NCBI GenBank assembly: GCA_029936315.1
Contig: JAPYTD010000048.1
Coordinates: 1 to 35,706 of the forward strand
Source of the DNA: Planctomycetota bacterium
GTDB taxonomy: Bacteria > Planctomycetota > UBA1135 > UBA2386
Direction of reading: 5' to 3'
Length of the DNA stretch: 35,706 nt
The first letter of the stretch is position 1, and each line of letters begins with the position of its first letter. A model generated the notes under the pieces. It was not told where the DNA came from. It did no database searches and was given only the letters and a program-made list of their open reading frames with translations. Position numbers and translations under genes: made by a program. This document shows, piece after piece, positions 24,100 through 32,588 of this stretch.

Positions 24100-25361
24100 G
24101 CCAGTCCCTCGACCTCGCGGCGCAAGTCGGGAGACTTGTCGAGTTCTTTCTGCAGTGACAACAGCATGTAGCTAACGGCCGCCCGCGTCCTTTTGAGGAA
24201 CCGGCCAATCTCGCCCCCGCTCAGGCCTTGCTGCTGGCACAGAAGCGCCATGACCTTGCGGGCGCGCGACAGCGCCCGGCCCTGACCCTTGCCGCACAGA
24301 TCGCTCGGCGAGATGCCGTAACGCTCGGCGATGCGATCGCGTACGCGGCCGAAGACACGCGCCGGATCGATCAGTTCGAGGTAGCGCGGCGGCAGGTTCT
24401 GGCCACGCGACGCGGCCCACGCCCCCCGAATCTCGGGGTAGCTGCCGGTCACCTTCTGGGCGAGGCTCTCGATCGCAAGTGCGCGACCGTTGCGCGACGG
24501 CTTGCCTTCGAGAGCGCGCAGGTAACGCAACCGGCCCAGCGCCGACGGCCGCTCAATCGCCGCAACGAAGCCGGCCAGCAACGACGAGCTCAGCGACGCA
24601 TCGAGGTCGCGCACTTCGCGCGGGTGCCAGCGCGAACTGAAGATCGTTTGTGAGCCATTGGCTTCGCGAGTACGCAGCACGTTCTGCAGAAACGCCTGCA
24701 GCGCCGGCTTGTGCGAGATGCGGTGGATCTCATCGATCACCAACGGCAGGTCGGCGCACAACTCTTGGTGCAACTCCTCAACGCGCTTGTCCTGGTGCAC
24801 GCGTTGGAACGCGCGCAGCAGATCGGTCAAGTCGAACCACATCGAGCGCAGCGGCATCTGCTCGCGCCACCACCGCAGCAAGAAGGTCTTGCCGACGCCA
24901 GGCGGGCCGTGGAACACATAGAGGCTGCTCGGCACCAGCCGGTTGGGCTGTACGTCACCGCCGAACTCCCAGCGCTCAGCGCCCAGTTCGGCCGAGTCCA
25001 TGCGCCTGCGGTTGGCTGGCAGCAAGCTCTGCAACACCAGGTATGCGGTGCGGTTGCCGTCATCGATGATCGGACGCTGCGGCGAGACCTCGAGTTCTTC
25101 GAGGCGGTCGGCTTCGCGCGCTTGGATTTCGATGTTTAGATCGGTGCCAAACTCCTTCGACAGGACTTCGGCCAGCGTCGACGAGAACAGCGCCCGCACG
25201 CGATCCGCGGCGAGTCGGGTGTCCGCTTCGAGGTAGATCGTGGAGCGCTCCAGCAGTACCGGACGCAAGCCTTCGATCCAGGCCTCATACGTCGCTACAC
25301 CCACGCACTCACGCAGAGTGTCCTGAACGCGGCTCCAGCATTCCTCAAGCAACAACAGCAT
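24096..25361 (-). CDS. divergent DnaA-family replication initiator-like AAA+ protein
   Basis: 421 residues with DnaA architecture. Domain I is residues 1-80 (CWSRVQDTLRECVGVATYEA, WIEGLRPV). The AAA+ core is about 135-290 with Walker A GPPGVGKT at 152-159 and Walker B LPLVIDEIHRI at 206-213. Domain IV is 335-420 with SRARKVMALLCQQQGLSGGE. Two hallmarks are changed. The box VII region, usually ERLxSRFxWGL with an arginine finger, reads ASLSSSLLAGF at 255-265. The DNA-binding signature, usually GRDHTTV, reads KRTRAAV at 390-396. It could be this lineage's initiator, a regulator, or a specialised paralogue. It is coupled by GTGA to tmk. I see no DnaA-box cluster in the window. Confidence 0.85.
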   Translation of the reverse strand: MLLLLEECWSRVQDTLRECVGVATYEAWIEGLRPVLLERSTIYLEADTRLAADRVRALFSSTLAEVLSKEFGTDLNIEIQAREADRLEELEVSPQRPIIDDGNRTAYLVLQSLLPANRRRMDSAELGAERWEFGGDVQPNRLVPSSLYVFHGPPGVGKTFLLRWWREQMPLRSMWFDLTDLLRAFQRVHQDKRVEELHQELCADLPLVIDEIHRISHKPALQAFLQNVLRTREANGSQTIFSSRWHPREVRDLDASLSSSLLAGFVAAIERPSALGRLRYLRALEGKPSRNGRALAIESLAQKVTGSYPEIRGAWAASRGQNLPPRYLELIDPARVFGRVRDRIAERYGISPSDLCGKGQGRALSRARKVMALLCQQQGLSGGEIGRFLKRTRAAVSYMLLSLQKELDKSPDLRREVEGLA

Positions 25362-25444
25362 GTTCGTTGGCGACGTAGCCCAACTTCATGACGCAAGGCG
25401 GGACGACCGCCGGGCAGAGTTGGAGGGCCAACGCTACCACTGCG

Positions 25445-28444
25445 TCACTTGCCTCGCCACTCTTGCTGCAGGTCCCGGGCTTCGGTCTGCAACTCTGTGA
25501 CACGAGCCTCTTGCAGCACGCGTTCAACCAGGCTATCGCGCCGCTCAGAATCGCCGAGTTTGTGGCGCAGCTTGGCGGCACGCAGCCACAGCTGGCCGCG
25601 CGCACGCAGCTCTTCTTCGCTGTCGGAGGCAGGCTTTTGGGCGTTGGGGCGCATGTAGGCTCGGTCCGCGTCCGGCGAGACGGCCGCAGCCACCTCAAAC
25701 TCGAGCGCCGCCTCCGGTATGCGTGCCAGCGCCTCGTAGGCCTCGCCCATGCGCACGTGCAATTCGCGGTAGAACGGGTCGATGCGGTTGCACTCGATCA
25801 AGAATTGCAGCTCGCCCTTGCGGTTGCCGGCCTCCTTCTCAAACTCGGCCAGTGTGTAGCGGGGCGTGAACGCGCGCGCCGTTCGCCGGCAGTAGGACTT
25901 CATCTCCATCTGCGCCTGCGTGCGTTCGCCCTGGTCGCGATAGAGCCTGGCGAGACGCAACTCGGGCGACGTCTGCTGCTCCGTGCACGAAGGCCAACAA
26001 GCCTTGGCGCGCTGCCACTGGTCGATCGCGCCGCCGGCGTTGCCCAGTTTGAGCATGGTGTCGCCGCACCTGATGCGCGAGTCAAAGTCGTTGGCACCGT
26101 TTTTGAAACCGCGCTGCCAGTACTTGACCGCTTCTTCAAGCTCGCCCCGACGTCGCAGCATCTCAGCGCGCACCAGCAGAGCCTGACCGTTCTCGGGATC
26201 GGCGCGCAGCACTTCCGCCAACCACCGACCCGCGTCGACCGGGTTGTTGTTCTGCAGAGCTCCCCAACAAAGGTCGATGCGCGACTGCAGGTCGGTCGCA
26301 TCACGCTTGGCCGCCACCACGCGCCGATTCATCGTCGCGACATCGAAACGCGGCACAAGTTTGATTCCGCGCAGCAGGTCCTTCTCGATGTAGTCAAGCA
26401 GCAGGCCATCGAACTTGCGAGAGCTCATGCCGAGCGCGCGCTGGAACGTCTCCTGCAGGCCGAGGTCGTCCCCAAAGCCGCGCAGCAACATGAGTGCTTT
26501 GTCGAAGCCATAGCGCTTCTGGATCAACTCAACGATCAAGCCGCCCTGGTAGTAGCCGAACAGGATGCGCGGCCCGCGAAACAACCGGTTCATCAGATGC
26601 ACCGGCGGGATATCCTTGTTGTGGAACGCGTCAAACAGCTCGCGCTCCATGCCGCGTTCCCACGACCGTTCGCGAGCTCGCTCTTCGTAGACCGAGAAGC
26701 CTTCGGTCAACCAACGCGGCACGCGGTTCTTGCTGACGCCGAGCGTCAACACGTGGGTGTATTCGTGCCACGCGGTCGCTTCCCACATGAAGTCTTGGCG
26801 GCGCAGATCCCAATCGACCGGCGAAACCAGGGTGATCAAGCGACCGAAACACGCTCCCAACGCCGTGAAGCCGCGGAAACCAATCGTGCGCACCGAGAAG
26901 TCATCCCACGTGTGGAAGACCTCGACGGTCGTTTTGGCCTCCGGCTTCCACCCGTATTTGTCCCCCAACACCTCGACGGCCTCGAGATGGATCGGCAGCA
27001 AATACGCGCGCAGCACCTCGCTATCTTCCTTGTGCAGCAGCATCCGAAAGTTGCCGTGCTCGATGGTTTCGTATTCTTGCTCCAGCAGTTCTTGCGCTGC
27101 GATCGCGTTGTTTCGCCACGGATCGACCAGGCCGCCGTGGAGTTTCTTAGCCTGCTCGAGCAACGTGCGCGCCCGCTTGCCCTCACCGGTGTAGATCAGG
27201 CAGCGGGCCAGTCCGTGCAGCGATGGCACGTGCTCTGGCGCCGCGACCAAGGCCGCCTCGAAAAATGGTACGGCATCGGCAAAGCGATAGAGCGCCGCGA
27301 GGTGATCGCCAATGATACGGTCGCACTCCGGCCAATCACTATCACCTGCCAGGGCACGGCCACGGTAGTGCCGGAAGTCGGCGTCCTCGTTAAGCACCAA
27401 GGCGGCCGCAGCACGGTGACACAGCGCGACGCGATGATTGGAATCGATCGACAGCACTTCGTTGAGCCGTCGGGCCGCCTCAGAGAAGCGACGGTCGTCG
27501 AGCACGTTGGCCGCGCGCAACGTCAGAGCCTCGGCGCAGCGGGCGTTGCGATCGAGCACGCGGTTGAGGTAGTGCTCCGTCTTGCTGGCGTCGAGCACCA
27601 TGTTGGCGCTGCGAATCCGGTACATGGCGAGCAAAGCGGATTCGAGGTCGCCGTTCTTGTCGAGCACCTTCTTGAGGTCCCTCTCGCCACTCGGGTAGCC
27701 AGCAGTTTCTCCGTAGGCGAGGAACGTCAGCTCGCCGTAGGTCGTGCGCGCCTCCGGCCTCTCTGGCGCCGCGTTCATGCTGGCAGCCAGGTGACGACTC
27801 GCGATCTCGTAGTTCTTGCGGCCACCTAGCCGAAACAGCGAACGTCCAACATAGGCCAACTGGATGGCGTCCTTGGGCATCGGATCGGTCTCGGCGTTCT
27901 CCTGCCACAGTTGCTTGGCGGCAAGGCGTTGGCCGTCGGCGAACTTCACGGCGCCGAGTTCATGCCGCACGTGGCAATCGTTCTTGTCCTGCGCCAACTG
28001 CTTCTCTAGCAGCCCCGCCGCCTTGTCGTACGCGCCGAGCCGGCGATGCGTCTCGACTAACAGCAGCACGACGGCCCGCATCGAACGTGCATTCTCGGGC
28101 AGTTCCAGCAAGGCATCGCGCGCTTCCTCGTACTCGCCGCGCCGGATGGCGATCTCTTGCAAGCCAACCTCGACACCGACCCAGTAGCGGCTGGTCTCGG
28201 GCACCTCATCTTCACTGAGGTCTTCGAACAGCGTTTCGAACGCGGTCTCGGCGGCGAGGATCTGACCTTGCAACAGCTTGCGCTGCGCATTCTGCAGCGA
28301 CTGCTCGTAGTCATCTTGGCCAAGGCCGACGGCGCCCGAAACTTGTTGCCCAACCAGAGCTCGCCCAGCCAGAACCCGCCCAGACAGAGCAGCGCTCAGC
28401 AGGGTGAGGCAAACCAACCAACGGACCGACAGCTGTGCACGCAT
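25445..28444 (-). CDS. exported TPR-repeat protein with embedded HExxH metallopeptidase (gluzincin-like) domain
   Basis: Large protein of 999 residues. An N-terminal signal-like stretch (about 8-27, ending RVLAG) is followed by TPR-type helical repeats over about 45-460 and again about 660-970. Between them, residues 500-660 hold a peptidase MA-like domain: TAWHEYTHVLTLG with H560 and H564, and the third ligand E581 in WLTEGFSVYEE, a gluzincin layout. The domain likely works in the periplasm or at the cell surface; the substrate is unknown. The ATG at 28442-28444 is preceded by TATTGT 8 nt upstream. The frame is open for 152 codons further upstream but overlaps the thioesterase. It precedes the DnaA-like gene by 83 nt. 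Confidence 0.82.
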   Translation of the reverse strand: MRAQLSVRWLVCLTLLSAALSGRVLAGRALVGQQVSGAVGLGQDDYEQSLQNAQRKLLQGQILAAETAFETLFEDLSEDEVPETSRYWVGVEVGLQEIAIRRGEYEEARDALLELPENARSMRAVVLLLVETHRRLGAYDKAAGLLEKQLAQDKNDCHVRHELGAVKFADGQRLAAKQLWQENAETDPMPKDAIQLAYVGRSLFRLGGRKNYEIASRHLAASMNAAPERPEARTTYGELTFLAYGETAGYPSGERDLKKVLDKNGDLESALLAMYRIRSANMVLDASKTEHYLNRVLDRNARCAEALTLRAANVLDDRRFSEAARRLNEVLSIDSNHRVALCHRAAAALVLNEDADFRHYRGRALAGDSDWPECDRIIGDHLAALYRFADAVPFFEAALVAAPEHVPSLHGLARCLIYTGEGKRARTLLEQAKKLHGGLVDPWRNNAIAAQELLEQEYETIEHGNFRMLLHKEDSEVLRAYLLPIHLEAVEVLGDKYGWKPEAKTTVEVFHTWDDFSVRTIGFRGFTALGACFGRLITLVSPVDWDLRRQDFMWEATAWHEYTHVLTLGVSKNRVPRWLTEGFSVYEERARERSWERGMERELFDAFHNKDIPPVHLMNRLFRGPRILFGYYQGGLIVELIQKRYGFDKALMLLRGFGDDLGLQETFQRALGMSSRKFDGLLLDYIEKDLLRGIKLVPRFDVATMNRRVVAAKRDATDLQSRIDLCWGALQNNNPVDAGRWLAEVLRADPENGQALLVRAEMLRRRGELEEAVKYWQRGFKNGANDFDSRIRCGDTMLKLGNAGGAIDQWQRAKACWPSCTEQQTSPELRLARLYRDQGERTQAQMEMKSYCRRTARAFTPRYTLAEFEKEAGNRKGELQFLIECNRIDPFYRELHVRMGEAYEALARIPEAALEFEVAAAVSPDADRAYMRPNAQKPASDSEEELRARGQLWLRAAKLRHKLGDSERRDSLVERVLQEARVTELQTEARDLQQEWRGK

Positions 28445-28452
28445 CACGTGCC

Positions 28453-28458
28453 ACAATA
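28453..28458 (-). promoter_or_regulatory. -10-like TATTGT before the TPR/peptidase gene
   Basis: Minus-strand TATTGT ends 8 nt before the ATG at 28442-28444, in the 44-nt gap after the thioesterase gene. This would start a separate, nearly leaderless transcript for the downstream replication cluster. Confidence 0.4.
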
Positions 28459-28488
28459 CGTTGCATTGGCCGGATTCGCTTGCGGAAG

Positions 28489-28890
28489 TCAGTCCAGCAG
28501 TTCTTCGAATTGGCCCACGGTCTCGCGAAACGCCTCGGGCAGCGGTGACGGCTGCAGCTGCTCGTTGACGAACACGAGTGCGGCGTTGGCTTTGCACAGC
28601 ACTTCTTTGCCTGCCCGAACCTCGTATTCCATGTGGAAACTTGTCCTGCCTAGCTTGGTGGTGCGCGCAGCCACCTTGACCTTCATGCCGAGGCGGCCCG
28701 GCTTGACGAACTGCAGGGTCGCCGCCGCGAGCACAAATGGTACTTCGTGCCCTCGGATCAAACCCAAGTGCGTGAAGTATGCATAACGCGCCTGCTCCAT
28801 AAGGCTCAGGTAGACGGCATTGTTGACCACACCGGCCGAATCCACGTCGACCCAGCGCAGCGGAACTTCGGCTTCGTAGCGATAGAACAT
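28489..28890 (-). CDS. acyl-CoA thioesterase, 4HBT/YbgC-type hotdog protein
   Basis: Hotdog-fold thioesterase of 133 residues that hydrolyses acyl-CoA or acyl-ACP thioesters. The segment VPLRWVDVDSAGVVNNAVYL carries the catalytic Asp of the 4HBT class (RxxDxDxxGHVNN pattern; here the His of GHVNN is V). It continues FVLAAATLQFVKPGRLGMKV and the strand TSFHMEYEV. The ATG at 28888-28890 matches the compact family start MFYRYEAEVPLRW; the longer frame upstream is antisense to the protease leader and is not used. Minus-strand CACAAT lies 8 nt before the ATG. The TPR gene follows 44 nt downstream. Confidence 0.87.
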   Translation of the reverse strand: MFYRYEAEVPLRWVDVDSAGVVNNAVYLSLMEQARYAYFTHLGLIRGHEVPFVLAAATLQFVKPGRLGMKVKVAARTTKLGRTSFHMEYEVRAGKEVLCKANAALVFVNEQLQPSPLPEAFRETVGQFEELLD

Positions 28891-28952
28891 ACCATCGCAT
28901 TGTGACCGGGCTGCGCCTGCGATGCGATCGCCGATACCACTCGGGGCATTGC

Positions 28953-28958
28953 TACACT
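28953..28958 (+). promoter_or_regulatory. extended -10-like TGC-TACACT for the HtrA-like gene
   Basis: TACACT preceded by TGC fits an extended -10 element and would give a leader of about 90 nt before the ATG at 29054. That leader holds two short hairpins. Confidence 0.4.
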
Positions 28959-28980
28959 CCGGATCCATCCCTGATCCGAG

Positions 28981-29033
28981 CTTTCCTAAGTCGGAAAGAC
29001 CTTCTAGGACAGACAACTCGGAGCAAACTCCGA
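28981..29033 (+). repeat. two 6-bp inverted repeats in the htrA-like leader
   Basis: CTTTCC/GGAAAG (28981-28998, loop of 6) and TCGGAG/CTCCGA (29018-29033, loop of 4) lie in tandem between the promoter candidate and the start codon. They may form small leader hairpins affecting translation, or be operator half-sites. Weak evidence. Confidence 0.35.
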
Positions 29034-29053
29034 AGTCATTCGTTTCACCCACC

Positions 29054-30535
29054 ATGCGTACGACCATCCTGCTGCTGTCCTTCGTCACGACACTGGCCCT
29101 AGGCACCGCTTTCTTGCCCGCGCAGACCAAGCCATCAGCCAAACCACTGGTCGAACGCAACTCCCCGCTCCAGGTCGTCGAGCCAGACGCCGAAGATCGC
29201 GCCCTACGCATGACGCCAGTGGTACGTGCGGTGCAACGAGCCGCGGACAGCGTCGTCAGCATCTACCTGCAGAACCAAAACCAACTGGCGCGCCGCCAAC
29301 CGATCACACAAGGCCAGGGCTCCGGAGTCATCTTAGACGCCAGCGGCCTCATCATCACCAACTGGCACGTCGTCGCCCCGGTGCTGCTCGGCGCCCGCCA
29401 GGGCATCAAGTATGGCGTCGTGATCAAGCTTCGCGATGGCCGCGAGCGCCGCGCCAACATCCTGAGTTCGTCACCAACCCGCGACCTGGCGCTGCTGCAA
29501 CTCGAGCTGAAGGGCAACGAGCGCGTCAAGCCGATCGAGATCGGTCGCTCGTCGGACTTGATGATCGGCGAAACCGTCATCGCGATCGGTAACCCGCAGG
29601 GTCATGCCAACACGGTCACCAGTGGCGTGCTTTCGGCGAAGGGCCGTTCGATCAAGGTGCGCGCGCCGGACAACGTCGTGCGCAAGTACGCGGACCTCTT
29701 GCAAACGGATGCCGCCATCAACCAAGGCAACAGTGGCGGCGCCCTGCTCGACATCACAGGCCGCCTGATCGGCATCAACAATGCCATGTCGGCCAACGCC
29801 GAGAACATTGGCTTTGCGATCCCGATGGACATCGTGCGGGAGCAGTTCCAGAAGGAGCTGCTGCGGAGCACGAGCTTTGTGGCGTCCGCCACCGCACCGT
29901 GGCTAGGCTTTGAGGTCGCCGACCGGGACGGCAAGGTCATCATCAACGAAATCGTCGCCGGTGGCCCGGCAGCAGCGGCCGGCATTCGCGCCGGGGACCA
30001 CCTGGTCAAGATTGGCGAACAAGAGGTGCACTCGCCAATCGACTACCTGCGATTCGTTTACGCGCTTGCCAGCACCCGCTCGCTGCCGCTGACCGTGCAA
30101 CGCGACGGCCGCGCCGTGCGAATCAACACGCGGCCCATCCCACGCTACGAGGGCACCGTGCTAGCCGGCATGGGAACCCGGGTCACCCAACTCGACGTCG
30201 GCAGCCACGAGCGCATCGTGCGCGCCGCGACCGAAGCGTTCTACCGCGGTTCGAACTATCGACGCGTGACATTGTTCCGCAGTGTGCTGCGCCTGGACGA
30301 AGTCCTGCCCGACTCAGCATCGCACGTCACCGGCCTGGAAAAGGGTGACCTGATCCTCGGCATCATCGTTGCGGGCCGCTTTGGCGATCGCGAACTCCCG
30401 ATGCAAACGTCCGTGGACTTGGCGAGGCTGGTCGAAGAACAACGTGGCAAGAAAATCCGCTTCATCATCCTGCGAGGTGATCGGGACCTCGTCGGCACAT
30501 TGACCGTCCGTGGCGCGACTGGCAAGCGGTACTGA
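29054..30535 (+). CDS. HtrA/DegP-like trypsin-family serine protease with PDZ domain
   Basis: Periplasmic quality-control protease of 493 residues. The ATG at 29054 gives a signal peptide ending near LPAQ (residue 24). The catalytic triad is visible: H105 in IITNWHVVAP, D144 in PTRDLALLQL, S227 in INQGNSGGALLD. A PDZ domain covers about 280-355 (WLGFEVADRDGKVIINEIVA, then GIRAGDHLVKIGEQEV). Residues 365-490 look like a second, divergent PDZ (GLEKGDLILGIIVAGRFGDR). The arrangement matches DegP/DegQ-like enzymes that degrade misfolded envelope proteins. It is transcribed divergently from the thioesterase. The stretch 30536-30661 after it shows no supported gene. Confidence 0.93.
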   Translation: MRTTILLLSFVTTLALGTAFLPAQTKPSAKPLVERNSPLQVVEPDAEDRALRMTPVVRAVQRAADSVVSIYLQNQNQLARRQPITQGQGSGVILDASGLIITNWHVVAPVLLGARQGIKYGVVIKLRDGRERRANILSSSPTRDLALLQLELKGNERVKPIEIGRSSDLMIGETVIAIGNPQGHANTVTSGVLSAKGRSIKVRAPDNVVRKYADLLQTDAAINQGNSGGALLDITGRLIGINNAMSANAENIGFAIPMDIVREQFQKELLRSTSFVASATAPWLGFEVADRDGKVIINEIVAGGPAAAAGIRAGDHLVKIGEQEVHSPIDYLRFVYALASTRSLPLTVQRDGRAVRINTRPIPRYEGTVLAGMGTRVTQLDVGSHERIVRAATEAFYRGSNYRRVTLFRSVLRLDEVLPDSASHVTGLEKGDLILGIIVAGRFGDRELPMQTSVDLARLVEEQRGKKIRFIILRGDRDLVGTLTVRGATGKRY

Positions 30536-30661
30536 CCACGTCTAGCGCCACACCCAACGACAGCGAGATGGAGAATGCCATGCCAATACAGGGACACGGA
30601 ATCGCCCACGGTGGCACAAATCCTCACAAACCTGGACCACCAACAGCCACGGGGTCCGTTA

Positions 30662-31114
30662 CTAGTCGGTCCAATCGCTGACGAAGTACTGGCCACCACT
30701 CTGCAGCCACCGGCGAAAACTATCGTGATACGGCGCCCGGCACTGCGCCTCGATCTGCGGGCGCGTCAGCCACTGAGTAGCCAGTATTTCATTGCTCGCA
30801 ACAGGCTCCCCGTCGGCCTCGACCTCAAAGAAGAACGAACGCCACGCGTACTGCCGCACACCCTGCGCAACACGTTCCCCTTCTTGCACGAACGCAAACT
30901 TCGGCGTGCCGAGCAACACCAGCTGTGTCTCCTCCATGAGTTCTCGGCGCAGCGCTTCCTGCAACAGCTCGCCAGCCTCGACGCGACCACCGGGAAGGTC
31001 CCAGGTGCGCTGCGTCTTGCCGTCGATGTGCCGATCATTGGCTACCAACAGGATGCGTTCGGCGCGTCGCAGCACAGCGAAGACGCCGACAAAGTCATGG
31101 TCGGACAACGTCAT
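30662..31114 (-). CDS. Nudix hydrolase
   Basis: Nucleotide-diphosphate-linked (NDP-X) hydrolase of 150 residues. The Nudix box is GGRVEAGELLQEALRRELME followed by ETQLVL; the canonical REUxEExGU has Q in place of the glycine, a tolerated change, and the metal-binding glutamates are kept. The N-terminal strand VFAVLRRAERILLVAN and the substrate loop TWDLPGG are typical. Mutated-nucleotide clean-up or a sugar-nucleotide role are both possible; the substrate is unknown. The ATG at 31112-31114 is the first in frame. It lies downstream of the glycosyltransferase gene on the same strand with an orphan fragment between them. Confidence 0.88.
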   Translation of the reverse strand: MTLSDHDFVGVFAVLRRAERILLVANDRHIDGKTQRTWDLPGGRVEAGELLQEALRRELMEETQLVLLGTPKFAFVQEGERVAQGVRQYAWRSFFFEVEADGEPVASNEILATQWLTRPQIEAQCRAPYHDSFRRWLQSGGQYFVSDWTD

Positions 31115-31163
31115 GACGTTGTCGTCCCATCATCGCTGGCGCGAATCAACAGTGCTCCGGCAA

Positions 31164-31343
31164 CTACTCCTGCCGAATCAACTGAACCATGCCAATCGAG
31201 AATGGCAACGTCGCCGGACCCTGCACCTGCACGATGCCAACCGACACAGATAGGGTCTCAGGCTGCCCGACACCCATCAGGTAGAGGCTCGGTTCGACGC
31301 CAAGCGGCGTGAACAGGGTCAGTTCGAACCCGTCGGGGTAACG
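31164..31343 (-). pseudogene. orphan C-terminal gene fragment in frame after the GT4 stop
   Basis: Immediately after the glycosyltransferase TGA (31344-31346), in the same frame, about 59 codons run to TAG 31164-31166. They read like real protein (YPDGFELTLFTPLGVEPSLY, then LMGVGQPETLSVSVGIVQVQ and ending in FSIGMVQLIRQE), rich in beta-strand residues and with mostly G or C at third positions. No in-frame start codon exists before a methionine one third in, and no ribosome site is visible. It looks like the tail of a secreted beta-rich protein left after a deletion. Readthrough of the TGA is a less likely alternative. The remaining gap 31115-31163 shows nothing. Confidence 0.4.
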
Positions 31344-32525
31344 TCAACGGCTCTTTCTTGCCGCCGCGACCTGGTAGGCGTGCAGCAGCCCTTTCGCAAC
31401 TGTGGCAGGATCACAGGCAGGAACGGCGCGCCGTGCATCAGCGACCAGAGTGCTCCTGGCGGTGGCATCGGCACGCAACGCCAGCAGGGCTGCAGCCAAG
31501 CCAGCGGGACCCTCTGCTTCAGGAACCAGCACGCCGCAGCCAAAATGGGACAGGGCATCGCGCACACCGGGCACATCGTACCCCACCACCGGCACGCCGG
31601 CAGCGAACGCCTCAATGGCGACCAGTGGGCATCCCTCGCGCACGCTCGGCAAGACCACCGCGTCATAGGCAGGCAACAAGGCGGCGATGTCGGGTTCGGG
31701 GCCTCGCACGATCGCACGACCAGGTGCCACACGTTTTGCCAGCGCTTGCAGTCCTTGTTTGCCCGGACCAGCGCCAATCACGTCGCCGTGCAACTGTGGT
31801 TGGCGCGCGACCGCCTCGATGAAGTCAGCCATGCGCTTGATCGGGACCAGGCGACCAACCGCACAGACGCGCCATTCGTCTGTGGCGATCGCGAGGTGTT
31901 GCCGAGCAACATCCCGTTCGAGCGGCACCGGCACGGCAACGGCTGGTGCCGTCACCACAAAGCGATCGTGCACCGCGACTCCACACCCAACGAGTTCGTC
32001 ACGACAACTCGGACTGATCGCGAACAAGACATCGGTGCGCCGCGCCAGGCGACGCTCAAGGTAGGCGAGCAGCTTGGATGAGAAGCGCCCATAGTAGTCC
32101 TTCAGCACATGCCCATGAAACGTGTGCGCCGTCACCGCAACTCCACACGTCCACGCCGCCTTGCGTCCGAGCAACCCGGCCTTGCTCGTATGTGTGTGCA
32201 CGACGTCCGGTTGGAACGTTCGAATGCACTGCTCCAACTTGCGACGCGCCCCGCGATCCGCAAGGACATGCACGCGGCGCCCCAGATCCGGGATCGCCAG
32301 CCAACCGGGGGCCGAGCCATCCGATGGCGCAAGTGGCACACCGTGATCGGCGGGCGATAATTCTACTTCTTCTGGACCGACACAACCCGTCACCAACAGC
32401 GTCTCGACGGACAGCTCGCGGTGGGCATGCCACAGCGCAATCGCCTGCCGTGTCGGCCCGCCCAGATTGGGCCGGGTCAAGACGCGCAGCACGCGCAGCG
32501 GCCGGTTGGTGTTTGGTTGCGACAT
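31344..32525 (-). CDS. glycosyltransferase family 4 (GT-B fold)
   Basis: Sugar transferase of 393 residues using a nucleotide-sugar donor, likely for cell-surface polysaccharide or glycolipid. The N-terminal domain has RVLTRPNLGGPTRQAI (the GG acceptor loop) and DVVHTHTSKAGLLGRKAAW. The C-terminal domain has VCAVGRLVPIKRMADFIEAV, then VLPSVREGCPLVAIEAFAAG, where E(x7)E of the GT4 donor site appears as REGCPLVAIE, and GVPVVGYDVPGV. The length is normal. It is transcribed divergently from the sulfatase gene with 63 nt between starts. Its C-terminus AAARKSR abuts the orphan fragment at 31164-31343. Confidence 0.9.
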   Translation of the reverse strand: MSQPNTNRPLRVLRVLTRPNLGGPTRQAIALWHAHRELSVETLLVTGCVGPEEVELSPADHGVPLAPSDGSAPGWLAIPDLGRRVHVLADRGARRKLEQCIRTFQPDVVHTHTSKAGLLGRKAAWTCGVAVTAHTFHGHVLKDYYGRFSSKLLAYLERRLARRTDVLFAISPSCRDELVGCGVAVHDRFVVTAPAVAVPVPLERDVARQHLAIATDEWRVCAVGRLVPIKRMADFIEAVARQPQLHGDVIGAGPGKQGLQALAKRVAPGRAIVRGPEPDIAALLPAYDAVVLPSVREGCPLVAIEAFAAGVPVVGYDVPGVRDALSHFGCGVLVPEAEGPAGLAAALLALRADATARSTLVADARRAVPACDPATVAKGLLHAYQVAAARKSR

Positions 32526-32575
32526 GTCGACGGGCGGATGGCGGGCACAACGGCGAAACCATCATTGCCAACAGC

Positions 32576-32581
32576 TACTCT
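32576..32581 (+). promoter_or_regulatory. -10-like TACTCT, leaderless start candidate
   Basis: TACTCT ends 7 nt before the sulfatase ATG at 32589, in the 63-nt divergent gap. No Shine-Dalgarno is seen. Transcription would begin at or next to the start codon. Confidence 0.4.
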
Positions 32582-32588
32582 TTAGAGC

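Noticed and set aside
24096..25444. Replication origin near the DnaA-like gene
   Set aside because: No TTATCCACA-type boxes and no AT-rich stretch seen in the flanking gaps.
25388..27829. 813-codon open frame on plus, antisense to the TPR/peptidase gene
   Set aside because: It lies wholly over (and slightly past) a protein with clear TPR and HExxH features; the Arg/His/Gln-rich product has no domain. High GC makes long antisense frames common.
30536..30661. Possible third gene remnant between the HtrA-like and Nudix genes
   Set aside because: Short translations in the minus frames are only weakly protein-like and match no family pattern.
31261..31345. Possible tRNA T-arm-like string GGTTCGA/AGTTCGAACCC
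   Set aside because: No acceptor, D or anticodon stem could be paired around it; it lies in the protein-like fragment.
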